This document shows, piece by piece, positions 43,960 through 55,827 of a stretch of DNA of 64,000 nucleotides. Both the position numbers and the translations under genes were made by a program. The notes under the pieces are model-generated. The model worked only from the letters and a program-made list of their open reading frames with translations. It did not search any database and had not been told where the DNA came from. This DNA comes from Haliotis asinina. Taxonomy: Eukaryota > Mollusca > Gastropoda > Lepetellida > Haliotidae. Location: positions 37,657,001-37,721,000 of the forward strand of contig NC_090291.1 of NCBI RefSeq assembly GCF_037392515.1, written 5' to 3'. Each line of letters begins with the position of its first letter. The first letter of the stretch is position 1.

Positions 43960-46900
43960 TCAAATAATCTGTGAGACACCATTTTGGTAAACAACATCGA
44001 ATGAATCATCACTGGTCCTAATATAGTTCATGTTTCTGTAAGTCAGGGAGTTTTCATGAAGCATAGCTTGATACTTGTTCCAGATTTTCTCATTCACTCT
44101 TGGAAGCTGCTGACAGTTGGCCAGATCAGCCAATTCATCATTGTAAGACCACTGACGGTCATCAAGACTATGTGCGTCATGAACTTTCAGACCACTAGCT
44201 AAGTGCTCCTGAAAGTCTTTCTCAGTGTCTTGGTCCATTTCTTCCTTCGAAGGCAGCGTCAGCTTCCCCTCCAGCATGGCCAGCACTACAAGAATCTGAA
44301 GGTGAAAGATCTGGAAAGGACTCACCATCTTGCAGAGTCCTACAAAGGTCAAGGACGGAAACTCAGTGTGAATGAGGTGTTTGTAAAGGGGGGTAACTCT
44401 ACTGCCTGACTGTACTTTGACATGGCAGTCATCTGTGAGAAAGGGGTAGGTATTTTTATATCCTGTGCAGAAGATGACAGTATCCACTTGTTGTTCCTGG
44501 CCATCCAAGAATACAACTGAGTGTGTATTGAAGGACTTAATTCCTTTGACTTCAATGACATTGGCAGGAAGTATGGTCTTCAGTTTCTCCTTGTTATGGC
44601 TCAGGAAAACCTGCAACATGAATTAAAATAAATATGTGGGGAAAGCTCTCCTCATACAGAGAGCTAAATTTAGTTTTATGCAGTGTTTAGCAATATTCCC
44701 GTAATATCACAGCAGGGCACACCACAAATGACCTTCATACATTGTACCCAAATGGGGAATCAAACCTGGGACTGCCATCAGACTAGCAAACACTTTAACC
44801 ACATCACCCCCATAACCAATAACCTGAAGTATTGTTTTTCCACTTGCATCAAGCAACAACATTCATTTACTGATGCATGAGAGGCGAGTGATGGGATCTG
44901 GTGGTCAGTCTTGCTGATTTGGTTGACACATCATTGTATCCCAGTTGTGTAGATCGATGCTCATGCTGTTGATCAGTGGATTGTCTGTCAACTATTTATA
45001 GACCGCCTCCATATAGCTGGAATGCTGCTGAGTGTGGCATAAAACTAAACTCACTCTCTCACTCATTCAAGATTCAATTATTTCCAGACCACCACCACAG
45101 AGCATGAATATTGCTGAATGTGGCGTAAAACTACACTCACTCACTCATGTAATATTGGCTGACCTTGTCTGCAACACCGCTGATCTCAATTGCCAGATCA
45201 AGACCGGACATGTGTGCACCAAGACACACAACTCGCTGTCCCTTGAATGGCTCTGGCACTCTGTAAGAACAACTGTGCAGGATCTCACCCTTGAACGTGT
45301 CCTGGCCAGGAAATTCAGGTATTCGTGGAATCATTGATTTTCTGGAAAAGCAGATTAACAGAAAGTGTTGCCCAAAACAGAAACAGTTTTACTTGCTGTT
45401 CATAGAAGGAACAAGAACTCATTACTGTATTTTCTTATGTGTAATGTGCCCCTGAATGAATAACTATCCAATCACCTTGAATCAGGGAGAACACAATCAT
45501 AGGTTACCAGATTACCCTGGTGCATGATTCTAAAGAACAACAAAACAGTTATTTTACCACAAGGTATCTATAGTCATATAAATATATAATAACATATCTG
45601 CTTAAAAAATACTTATTGTACTTTCTTACCCAATACAAACCATGACTGCGTCAAACATTTCTGTGGTGCGGTTCTCTTTATCGATAACATCACTGTAGGT
45701 CACTTCCCATCGGACTTTCCTGGAGTTGTCTCCCTTGACTGGGCTTACACGCTCAATTCGAGTTTTAAACTGTTATCCAAAAAGAGAAATACAATTATCA
45801 AACTTTTTCAAATAACTGCATTATATCACTCTTTATGGTGACATCAATCTCTATAAATATTTCAAGAAACAAACATGTACAGACAGATGATATATGTCAG
45901 ATATGTTTGAGATATCTTCCTTGCTGTCCAATGTGAGGGTTAGTAAATTCCCTCAAAGAGAACTGTTCATTAAATTCTAACATACATTTGTCTGAATTGA
46001 AAGCATAAATGACAACATATCAGATCAAGGTCAATGTGTTCATAAACTACATAAAGCAATTTCAAATGTTATGCTACTGCAGTTTCTGACCAAGTGCCTT
46101 GGATATACATTCAAATATATCCAGAAGTATGAAGGATATATACACATGGGAATAAATATTGCAACACCCAGATATTTTAACCAATGTATGGAGTTTGATA
46201 CTGATACATTTTCTATCTGTTTGAAGGACTGTTTGGACAAATCTTCCCTTATGTCTTTACGTAATGTTCAGAACCTTGTGTCATGATAATAGAACTACTG
46301 CATATCCCATGAACACCATACCCATATCCCATGAATATAGGGATGCAATACATGCCCATAATATAGAGCAGTATATCCCATGAATATAGGGATGCAATAC
46401 ATGCCCATAATATAGAGCAGTATATCCCATGAATATAGGGATGCAATACATGCCCATAATATAGAGCAGTATATCCCATGAATATAGGGATGCAATACAT
46501 GCCCATAATATAGAGCAGTATATTCCATGAATATAAGGTTGCTGTACATGCCTTGAATATAGAGCAGGATATCCCATAAATACAGGGTTGCAATACATGC
46601 CCTGAATATAGAGCAGTATATCCCATGAATACAGACAGGGCTGCTATACATGCCGTGATTACAGAGCAGTATACCCCATGAATACAGGGCTGCAATACAC
46701 GCCATGAATATGGAGCAGTATACCCCACAAATACAGGGCTGCAAAACATGCCCTGAATATAAAGCACCATATCATTACAAGTCCCTTTTCTAGCTACAAT
46801 TCCGTTCATATACCTAGTATTCACCCTTGTCTTTCAGTCCAGGTAGTTTAACTGATGCAGTAAACTCATGCTTTAATATACAGGACCTTGTGGATGGTAA

Positions 46901-49900
46901 CACAGTCATACTATGGAAAATACAGGGTGTTGCAATACCTTTTTCTAACTGTCTATACAGGCAAGTAACAGTCTTTTAATAAGCAGAACCCTGACTTTTT
47001 GTAAATGTATCAAGGTAAATGTCACTAACAGGCCAAACACAGGCCGCATGTGTTTTACATTGTCTCAAATATTTTTCAGTTAAACAGCAGCATATCAGCC
47101 AGCCAAATTCAAATCAGATCCAGACAAAACCAAAGAACTCTTAATACCACAGACACCATAGCGGACATCATAAGCACCTTTAATACATTTACAAGTATAT
47201 TTGTTCTCACCTTTCTTCATTGTGTGGCCTTGTGATGTGATGTTATGTTCATGTTAATCTAGTTTACCACATAGCTGGCCATAGGCCACTACTTGTGGTA
47301 TACTCTTCTCTTTTGAGGGCACCCTCAAGGTTTACCCTGGAAAATAGTCTAGATGGGAGAAAATCCCCTTGGTGCCAGCAACTATGGCATTTCATCACGT
47401 AATTTCACAATTATTACCGCAGTTTTGTCCTCTGTACTTTTGTGAAACAACATTTCTTCACATATCCTCCTTTATTACATCACAGTCACAAATTCCTGTC
47501 AGTCAAACTAAAAACTGCAAAACAGATGCTACTGCCAATCTGTCTAAAAGTTGTCAGGATAACCCTTTTTCTCAGCAAGAAACGGCTACAAAAATAGTAC
47601 TTCATCCCTGCATGTTAAATATTACATTATATCACATAGTCTAATACTGGTTATATCGTTTATATGTAACCAGAAGTGACCTCTGAACCACAGGTGACCT
47701 CAAAAAGACATCTCAGAAATGGAACAAACACCACAGCATGTCAGAGATTCACAAAAAGGCTAATTAGATGATACAGAACTAAATAGAACTTCTTTTTCCC
47801 AAACTGACTGTATGTCTGCAAACAGCTGTCAAGTTACAAGTGATACCAGATGCCAGATCCCACTGCCCCCACCACCTCCCCAACCATGCCCCCTTCACAG
47901 ATGTCACCTTCTACCTGAAGGTTTATGGTTGAAAGAAATGACTAATCCCATCTTATATATGCACAGTTGTATTTGCTCCAGAGGATAGGGCTTTCCTCAC
48001 AACTGTTAGGTATGACGACAATGAAGAGGACATCTGTTGAAAATCTGTGTAAAGTTTTAGTATGACTGACAGCACCAAAAGAATTTCTAACTATGATGTA
48101 ATACAGATCATGGATTGGTATATATGCTTATACACAAAAGATAAAATATATGTACAAAGTGTAAATAAATTCAAAATAATCACAATCTTGCAAGAAATTA
48201 TAATGTGCCAAGCATGAGAGAGCTTCCAAAATATAAAGTGGTCAACAACCAAAGTTCCCATAACCAAAATGATGCTGTTTTCTCACTAACTGGGCCAGAC
48301 TTGGTGGGGAAATTGCAAATAATGTTTTGACTAGGACCTGTATTATCTTTTCATTGTGCATGCAGTAATTTTGCAGGGGGAACAGTTATCTACAAACACC
48401 TAATTCAGTCTGTCTTATTCAAGAAGTATCAAAAGGTCAAAGAAAATGTTTGTTTACATCATTACAGCATTGCTACGTTACAAAAAGGATGTTTCCAGAT
48501 ATCGAGAAAAACTGAAGTTTGTCAGTTACTATTCACCACTGTCCAGTCATACCTTACTGATTACACAGTCAGTCACAGCTTCACAGATAATGTGTCACTG
48601 TTTATCACTGTCTCATAATGTGTCACAGTTTACCACTGTCAGATAATGTGTCACAGCTTCCCACTATTAGATAATCTGTCACTGTTTCCCACTGTCAGAT
48701 AATGTGTCACAGCTTCCCACTGTCAGATAATGTCTTACTGTTTACCACTGTCAGACAATGTCTTACTGTTGACCACTGTCAGATAATGTCTTACTGTTTA
48801 TCACTGTCAGATGATGTGTCACAGTTTACCACTATCAGATAATGTGTCACTGTTTCCCACTGTCAGATAATGTCTTACTGTTTACCACTGTCACATAATG
48901 TGTCACTGTTTACCACTGTCAGATAATGTCTTACAGTTTACCACTATCAGATAATGTCTTACTGTTTACCACTGTCAGATAATGTCTTACTGTTGACCAC
49001 TGTCAGATAATGTCTTACTGTTTATCACTGTCAGATAATGTGTCACTGTTTACCACTGTCAGATAATGTGTCACTGTTTACCACTGTCAGATAATGTCTG
49101 TTTACCACCGTCAGATAATGTCTGTTTACCACTGTCAGATGATGTCTTACTGTTCACCACTGCCAGATAATGCTTTACTGTTTACCACTGTCAGATAATG
49201 TCTTACTGTTTACCACTGTCAGATAATGTCTGTTTACCACTGTCAGATGATGTCTTACTGTTTACCACTGTCAGATAATGTCTTACTGTTTACCACTATC
49301 AGATAATGTCTTACTATTTACCACTATCAGATAATGTCTTACTGTTTACCACCGTCAGATAATGTCTTACTGATTACCACTGCTAAGTTATGCTTACCAC
49401 AGTCAGTTATTGTATTACTTCCACAAGCAGTCATATAGTTCCAAACATTCATCCAATTATCCTGTCATCTACGCAAGATAAGAGAATTAAATGATAATTA
49501 CACTCAAACTGACCACTGAACCAGACACAAACATTTGCCAACAAGCAACATCCAGCTGTGACACTGTATCTGTCTTGCTATTGCTCAGACAGCATAATGA
49601 TAAACTTAAGATTTTCCCTATCCACATAAGTAATAATAAAAGCTAAAACATGAAGAATATAAATACAAAAATAACCAAGTAAGTATAAAATTGAGGGATT
49701 ATCAAATAGTGTATATTAACCTTAAAACCCCTCGGAACGATGTTTTGTTGTCTTATTAGCCCAGAAATGAGGAAAGAACAGACCTGACCTTACCTTTATC
49801 CTGTCAGCTACGTTGAAGTGTTCTGCATAGTCCTGTATGTACCGCAGGACCGTCTCGTGGGGCACAAAGGAAGGCAAGTTCTTCGGGAAGGGGAAGTCTG

Positions 49901-50638
49901 GAAATGCCATTATCTCCTTTGGGATATTTGTTCTAGAAAACAAACAAAAATGTTCCTATTTCAGTTTGAATAAAACAACAAAGTTAAGAAAGAGAATTGT
50001 CAGCACCACTCCTGTTACTAAGGAAGTTCACTATCTACCATAATGTGTGGTTGTGATATCTACCAGTGTCACTATCATATCTACCGAATGTCAACTTCAT
50101 ATACTGGCACCATTGTGTCTACAATTAACTTCTTACACTGGTAAAATGTAAACAAGGTGTCAGTGTGATAGCTACCAACTGTCATCACTATATCTACCAA
50201 TAGATACATGATATTCCATGTATACCAGATGTCACCATTATTTCTACCAACAGGTAACTTGATATTCTATGCCAGTTCTATGCATCAAAGAGATATCTAC
50301 CATGATTATGCCAACATAATATCTACACTGTATCAGTTTGGTCAACTATGTGTCACTTTGATACCTCCCCATGGGTATAATATGTGAACATGTCACCTCC
50401 TGTACAACTCATACGTACCAGCCATCTTATCCACTTACTTGAGGTTTTTATACATACAAGCCAACATGGGTGCTCCATTCTCATCAGCAAAGGGATTTTC
50501 CCTGTAAATCCACATGCCCCCCACCTGGGAACACTGCTCGAAACATACTCCCTCGAAAACGTCAGACCGAGCCTGAAGATGCCGCATGGCACACACTCCA
50601 GCAGGCCCTCCTCCAATAACTGCCACTCTGATCACCAT
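43960..50638 (-). CDS. Flavin-containing monooxygenase (5 coding exons)
   Basis: FAD- and NADPH-dependent N/S-oxygenase of the FMO family, resembling the short senecionine N-oxygenase / FMO GS-OX type rather than the membrane-anchored vertebrate FMOs. Exons 5' to 3': 50638-50439, 49932-49794, 45769-45630, 45341-45164, 44610-43960; GT/AG borders, continuous frame, 435 aa. Motifs: FAD Rossmann VIGGGPAGVCAMRHL (G9-G14), VGGMWIYRENPF, the FMO signature FKGEILHSCSY (F176-Y186, FxGxxxHxxxY), NADPH-binding segment VVCLGAHMSG (201-206) and the FCTGY motif (267-270). The NADPH loop reads GAHMSG where family members usually have GxGxSG. There is no C-terminal hydrophobic anchor. The 4.0-kb second intron holds two minisatellites. 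An acceptor (GTGTTGTAG/GTAGTCCAAT) lies just before the ATG, so a 5' non-coding exon is expected upstream. Confidence 0.93.
44668..44812 (-). mobile_element. SINE family A copy in FMO intron 4
   Basis: TTTAGTTTTATGCAGTGTTTAGC tail side, CCAAATGGGGAATCAAACC B box and CTTTAACCACATCACCCC A box on the plus strand. Confidence 0.7.
44881..45068 (+). mobile_element. SINE family B copy in FMO intron 4
   Basis: GGTGGTCAGTCTTGCTGATT, GTAGATCGATGCTCATGC, CCATATAGCTGGAATGCTGC and ACTAAACTCACTC tail; head truncated. Confidence 0.8.
45080..45148 (+). mobile_element. SINE tail-side fragment in FMO intron 4
   Basis: GAATATTGCTGAATGTGGCG-TAAAACTACACTCACTCACTC only; 16 bp from the exon 4 boundary. Confidence 0.65.
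46316..46755. repeat. 49-bp minisatellite in FMO intron 2
   Basis: About nine units of TATCCCATGAATATAGGGAT-GCAATACATGCCCATAATAT (TATCCC at 46325, 46374, 46423 and on). The period is not a multiple of three, which makes all three minus frames open; not coding. Confidence 0.9.
48590..49400. repeat. 28-bp minisatellite in FMO intron 2
   Basis: About 29 units of CTGTCAGATAATGTCTTACT-GTTTACCA, with TGTCACAG variants at the left end. Confidence 0.92.
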
Positions 50639-50639
50639 A

Positions 50640-51120
50640 TTGGACTACCTACAACACAATAACATCTTGTAAGAACATGCTTGTTTTTAAACACAGATGT
50701 GTGAGACCGTCCTCACAACTAGCATTGTGCTCAGTGAGGTGAATACCCGACAAGGTACATATCAGATCACCAAGGTGAATATCTGATTCACCTATTTCCA
50801 CTGAAACTCTTTACATTCCTTGACTCTATAGCTGACAAAGGACTTATTCATGGCATACTACCACCTACTTCCTTTGACACTGTAATCTTCAGACAGGCTA
50901 TACAGCAACAAAAGCCCAGATATTAGGGATGGTAAGCTGATAGTGGAGAGGTGGTACTTTTCTTATTAATTTTGGAATTCACTTTTTGACTGGATGACAA
51001 TTTATTTAAAGGAGTATTTCAGACAGGATTTATCTGGCTCCCTGCCAAAATTCATTCCACAAGAGGACTGTTGAAAAACAAACATGCTCTTGCTCCATGG
51101 GATTTCCAAATCACTTTTCT
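50640..51120. other. FMO upstream region, nothing recognised
   Basis: No coding exon or promoter seen before the acceptor at about 50650; probably part of a long 5' UTR intron. Confidence 0.4.
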
Positions 51121-51121
51121 T

Positions 51122-51228
51122 GAGTGAGTTTATTTTATGCTGCTTTCTCAATATTCCTGCAATATCATGGCAGGGGAACACAGGAATGGCCTTCACACAT
51201 TGCATCCATGTGGGGAATTGAACCCAAT
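51122..51228 (-). mobile_element. SINE family A, truncated
   Basis: GAGTGAGTTTATTTTATGCTGC to the B-box region GGGGAATTGAACCCA; A box absent. Confidence 0.7.
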
Positions 51229-51343
51229 ATAACAAACATGCAGAATCTGTTCTTTTCTGAAAAAGAGTAATCCCAAATATAACATATGCAAATATTATAA
51301 TTATACAATGCACATTGTAAATACCTATGTCAACTCTCAACAA

Positions 51344-51513
51344 GAGTGAGTGAGTGAGTGAGTTTAGTTTTACGCCGCTTTTAGCAATATTCCAGCAATA
51401 TCACGGTGGGGGACACCAGAAAATGGGCTTCACGCATTGTACCCATGTGGGGAATCGAACCCGGGTCTTCGGCGTGACGAGCGAACGCTTTAACCACTTG
51501 GCTACCCCACCGC
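51344..51513 (-). mobile_element. SINE family A, near-consensus full-length copy
   Basis: The best family A copy in the window. Minus strand: GGTGGGGTAGCCAAGTGG A box, CCCGGGTTCGATTCCCC B box, GGGTACAATGCGTGAAGCCC body, and a tail of (ACTC)4. Likely one of the youngest. Confidence 0.92.
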
Positions 51514-51610
51514 CCACTCTCAACAAGAAGACATGGTCATCAATACAAAGTTCTGTTCCTGTTTGGTTCCCCTTGTTTAACTCCACCACAAAATTAATGT
51601 CCTGAAAACA

Positions 51611-51890
51611 CATACCACATTTGGTTTCCCTATCTGTAATGGTTTCTGAGAAAATCTATCCAAGACACCATGTACTAAGTCAAGAAACATGTGACAAGGG
51701 CGATAACTCTGTAACAAATTGTAACATGATTTCTGTTTTCAAACTTTATCAAGGCATTTATGTCCTGAAAACACAAACCAAATTTGGTTTCGTGTTTGAG
51801 AAAATCTGTCACCATCACCCAGGATGGAAGAACGAATGGATAGACACAACTCAATCCTATATCCCCCTATAACTTTGTGGCGGGGATAAT
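51611..51890. repeat. Dispersed repeat family E, second copy
   Basis: Two tandem-like segments with CAAATTTGGTTTC and GAGAAAATCTRTC, ending ATGGATAGACACAACTC..ATATCCCCCTATAACTTTG and GCGGGGATAA; compare 23661-23775. Confidence 0.45.
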
Positions 51891-52325
51891 TAAGCTACTG
51901 GTCATTATAATTTATACTGATCACAAACCACTCACCTTGTCCACCAATAGGACAAATGTAACAGAGTACTATAACTTACACTTGCTATTTGTAGCTGCCA
52001 GACAAAATATCAAGAGGCAAAAAACCTGGATACTGGATTGAGTGAGGTCCAGAGTTATCACTTCATGATGACCTACATCAGTGTTGTGCTTTACTTTGGA
52101 ATGTTCCATGACACACCATCAATCAAGCCAACAAGGCCATATATCTGGTGTCTTACAACCTACTAACAATTTCACTTTGTGACAATGCTGTCACAACATT
52201 TTGCTTTCATTGCTACATTAACCTGTGGACTCCCAATTACATTATCATGACGTTGTGGCCTGATGTTGTGATACATCATTTTTGTGTCACAATAATTTGA
52301 CACTAACGCATTCACCTTGTTCTAA
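51891..52325. other. Intergenic or 5' UTR intron, nothing recognised
   Basis: No supported feature. Confidence 0.35.
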
Positions 52326-52326
52326 T

Positions 52327-52745
52327 GTTGATAGACAACCCATCAAAAGTTTAGACTCACTTAAGACACTCAAAATATGTTATGTCTGTGTATACCAGGG
52401 TTTCATTGAAGATGAATTACGCTACTAACTTGGGGGGAAACCAATGAGAATTATGCCTCAAATTGCTGTAAAACATGTAAAATATTGCATGAGAACAACT
52501 GTGTAGTTTGATGTAAAGTCTCAGTTTTGTTAGAACTTTGCCAATTTTAATTGATATTTATCGTTTCTTGAACTCAAAACAAAAACCTTACCAACGTTCC
52601 AAATTTGTTGAACAATACATCAGTTCATGTGTCAACAGTACATTTAAACAGTATGGAATATTTTACAAAATCTAGTTTACAACAGTTGATTGAAGTAAGT
52701 GGCTACATTAACACTAATGAGTCTTAACTTTTGATGGATAGTATA
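52327..52745. mobile_element. Family F non-autonomous TIR element
   Basis: Left CCATCAAAAGTTTAGACTCA (from about 52341) is mirrored by right TGAGTCTTAACTTTTGATGG (52718-52737). About 415 bp without coding capacity; a related terminus is at 24471-24530. Confidence 0.6.
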
Positions 52746-53279
52746 GTTGAACAGTTTTCCCAGTAATGAACAGTAGATATGAAACAATGCAGAAATTCAC
52801 TCCAATGTTTATTCATCAATTTGCATGTTGTTTTGGTCATGTGTTTTCTGAAGCTGTAGCTGAAGTGACTTCAAGAAAGTAACTTGTCCTGACTAATTTT
52901 TTACTTGCCCTGATTTTATGACACAATGTTAGATGTTAACATTTACTGGACTATGTATCGAAGTGTACAAAAATTTCTAAGAACGATAACTCTTCTTTAT
53001 TATTATTGCAGACTTTTGTGGCTACATCATGGGCAGATATGAAATGAAAATCAAGTTTATTTAAAACCATATGTGGAAATTATCTGGTAGCCCATGGACA
53101 AGCAAGATACAAGTATCTTATTGCCCAAAATGAAAAGTGACGTGTCCCAGGCGTTGGCCAGTGTTATTTTTTAACCCATGGTTGTTGTCAGCTGATTCTG
53201 GTGAATTCGCAGGAAATGCACTTATCTTTCAACACATGTTCTAAACTTCTACTGGCAAACATATTCAACTGTGGTGATG
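52746..53279. other. Intergenic or intron, nothing recognised
   Basis: No supported feature. Confidence 0.35.
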
Positions 53280-53585
53280 TGTGGTCTTGTGCATGAAGCT
53301 CATGTCACAACTTAGTTGAAGTTAAGCACCGTTGAGCTAAGACAGTCCTAGGATGGGTGACCGTGTTTGGTAGCTTGACTCCTGAGAGTTTCTAGGACTT
53401 CACAATGCCCCACAACGAAGCACATGTTATACATGTGGTCTCACCTCAGACAAGTGAGTTTGTTCAAAATTTCCTCTGTTCACCCAGCTGAAAATGGGTA
53501 CCCAGTGGCATAAGTTATGTGACTATATGTTTGGGTTATCATGAATGGAGTGTGGCACAATATAAATGCACATATCATCATTATA
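53280..53585 (+). mobile_element. 5S rRNA-derived SINE
   Basis: GTTGAAGTTAAGCACCGTTG and CAGTCCTAGGATGGGTGACC correspond to the internal promoter region of 5S rRNA (CGAAGTTAAGC..AGTACTTGGATGGGTGACCG). Downstream TTCACCCAGCTGAAAATGGG-TACC and ATGGAGTGTGGCACAATATA-AATGC are the body and end of a SINE3-type element. The 5S part is not a functional rRNA gene. Confidence 0.8.
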
Positions 53586-53589
53586 TTAT

Positions 53590-53815
53590 TAACCAAGTTG
53601 GATCAGTAAAGAGAACACTTTTACAATAAGTAGGCAATGCATGGCAATGAGCAAACCCATGTGGTTCGTGGAAGATAGAGCTGATATAGGCTAGTGCATG
53701 TGCAGTGCATGACCATGAAATTGATTTCATGCATAGGAGTTTGCTGAGACAGGCCCCAGTGGGCAGCAATCATCCCTGCTGATATGAGTCAACTGTGGTC
53801 GGTGCTCAACTTATC
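53590..53815. repeat. Dispersed repeat family C, copy 2
   Basis: Same ordered blocks as 19905-20180 (TTTTACAATAAGTAGGCAAT, GGCAATGAGCAAACCCATG, GTGCATGACCATGAAATTG, GTGCTCAACTTATCC). It lies directly behind the 5S-derived SINE. Confidence 0.55.
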
Positions 53816-53824
53816 CTTGATTGC

Positions 53825-53945
53825 CATTAGGGGTGGTGGAGCTGTCTTGTGCTGAAGCATTTGCTCATCATGTAGGACACAGGTTTGATTCCCATAACAT
53901 ATTAAGCCCTTTTCTGGTGATCAACAAGTATTGGACAGCCTAATA
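53825..53945 (+). mobile_element. SINE family A, degraded copy
   Basis: GCATTTGCTCATCATGTAGG, CACAGGTTTGATTCCC and AAGCCCTTTTCTGGTG survive. Confidence 0.5.
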
Positions 53946-54155
53946 ATCACTGTGTGCTGTTCACATTGAAAAACATACATGGAATAACAGCTGAAATGTG
54001 CGTTATTTAATTTCATCATTAATATACTTTTACTGAGTTTATATGAAGCACAGTTAAATTTTCCCATTCGTTTATAAGATGGCATTAATCTAGTCTGGAC
54101 CAAACAATCATGTGATTGACATCATCAGCATTGATCAATACATTCATCAATTCAC

Positions 54156-54225
54156 CTGACGAAGGGGAACCGAATACCCCAGAAACGTTGTAACATTCAA
54201 TAAACCAGAAGTTGTCATCCATATT
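54156..54225 (+). ncRNA. Second hammerhead-like motif repeat
   Basis: CTGACGA (54156-54162), stem GGGG/CCCC with loop AACCGAATA, then AGAAAC and GTTGTA, followed by the tail GAAGTTGTCATCC shared with 28600 (AAGTTGTAATCC). Same family as the 28555 motif; one extra A interrupts the canonical stem II-GAAA junction. Confidence 0.35.
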
Positions 54226-54411
54226 ATTTGTCTTTTACTTCAATACCAAATTTTAATGCCTCTCAAGAATCTCAACACTAGTGATAGTTATCTCTCACAA
54301 TATGCATATCAATAATCCGAGCTTAGTAATCGTTCAATAATTGCTTGAAATAGTAAACCACACCACAAAACTCATGTGGATAAAATGGGGACACAATCAT
54401 ATCATTGTAAT

Positions 54412-54620
54412 GAGTGAGTGAGTGAGTTTAGTTTTACGCCACACTCATCAATATTCCAGCTATAACGCAGAGGTCTGTAAATAATTGAGACTGGACCAGA
54501 CAATTCTGGGATCAACATAAGTTGATCTGCGTATATGGGAACCGATGACAGTCAACCGAGTCAATGAGCCTGACCACCTGATCCCGTTAGTTGTCTCTTA
54601 CGACAAGCATAGTCGCCTTC
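54412..54620 (-). mobile_element. SINE family B copy, head truncated
   Basis: Clean tail GAGTGAGTGAGTGAGTTTAG, body through GTCTCTTACGACAAGCATAG. Confidence 0.85.
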
Positions 54621-54926
54621 ATAACATTGTACAAACAAAACAACCACAGATTGGTTGTTAAGCCTTGATTTACACAAATATAACATTGAGAAACATACTC
54701 ACTACATACTTAATTTAATGTTTCATTGTTTACAAATATAGATTAGTCTCCCGAGGTCATCAATAACTACTGATACAATCATGAACAATCAATTGATCGA
54801 TTATTCAATCAATTGCTCTTGCACTTATCAATACAACTGTTATAATGTAGAAATGACAGCAAACATGTCAACTAGGTTGATCAGCCGAACCCATTTGTCA
54901 CCTCACTGCAACAGTCACCAGGCTAG

Positions 54927-55035
54927 CTATTCTCAAAACATTCGTAGCCTTACGAACTTCTTAAGCCCATTCTCAACACATTGGCTACGATCAAAGTTAC
55001 GAATTCTTAGGGCTACGAACATTTCGAGAATAAGA
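54927..55035. repeat. Imperfect fold-back element
   Basis: TATTCTCAAAACATTCGTAGCC on the left is mirrored by GGGCTACGAACATTTCGAGAAT on the right, about 65 bp apart. Confidence 0.6.
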
Positions 55036-55825
55036 GCTCTGCAGACTAAATCCAATCCACTTATCCAAGGGTGTCATTTCTCAATGATTCCTTTCAATAA
55101 ATCGTCTTGGAATGGTGGAATTCAGGGTACTGGGTCATACAATATGTGGCCTAGTCATTCTATCAATAAGACTCATGAGCCCCAAGTAAAATATTGTGCT
55201 GTGATCAGAGAAGCGTGAAGCTTGGTTGTGAGGTGAATTTCAGTATGGCTTGTCATTTAACAAAGGGACGGAAATGGTTTGGAGTATTTCACATAATCCT
55301 TGGTAACTACAGTGATGCTTAGATGTCATCCTGGAATTTTATGGTATAAACAAGAGGCTGTGTGTTAATGTGATGTCCTCTCCATAATGATGTTTGACAA
55401 GTTTTCCTGTTGATGACATCACTAAAACTAGTTTCATTTTATCTTGCAACGTGACAGACATTAAATGTACCAGATTGATCATGTAACACAGGATACAAAA
55501 AGATACATTTCTGTCTCTAGCAAAGCTCAGATCAGCTATAACAGAACATGCAAAAGTACAACCCATCAGTAAAAGCTGCAATCAAATATTTATGTTGCAT
55601 GAACCCGGTGTACAAAATCAATTTTTGTGTCCTCAAAAAATCAATACCATCATACACTTATTAACTCTAAAACTTATTTCAACCCTGCACCTTTTCCCTA
55701 TATTTAATGTGATTTATTCTGGGAATAATTTCTCACAACTAAACCAGATAATCAACAGAGATCAAGGTTATTCCATGTATATCCCTGCAGCAAGGTCAAT
55801 CACAGATACACCCCTTTCTTACCCT
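55036..55825. other. Intergenic or intron, nothing recognised
   Basis: No gene. Chance frames only. Confidence 0.35.
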
Positions 55826-55827
55826 GA

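Noticed and set aside
46249-46824. Overlapping 100-190-codon minus frames rich in Tyr, Ile and Cys
   Set aside because: Artefact of the 49-bp array in FMO intron 2; the same peptide repeats in all three phases.
53310-53375. 5S rRNA gene
   Set aside because: Only the internal part of 5S is preserved and it is joined to a SINE body.
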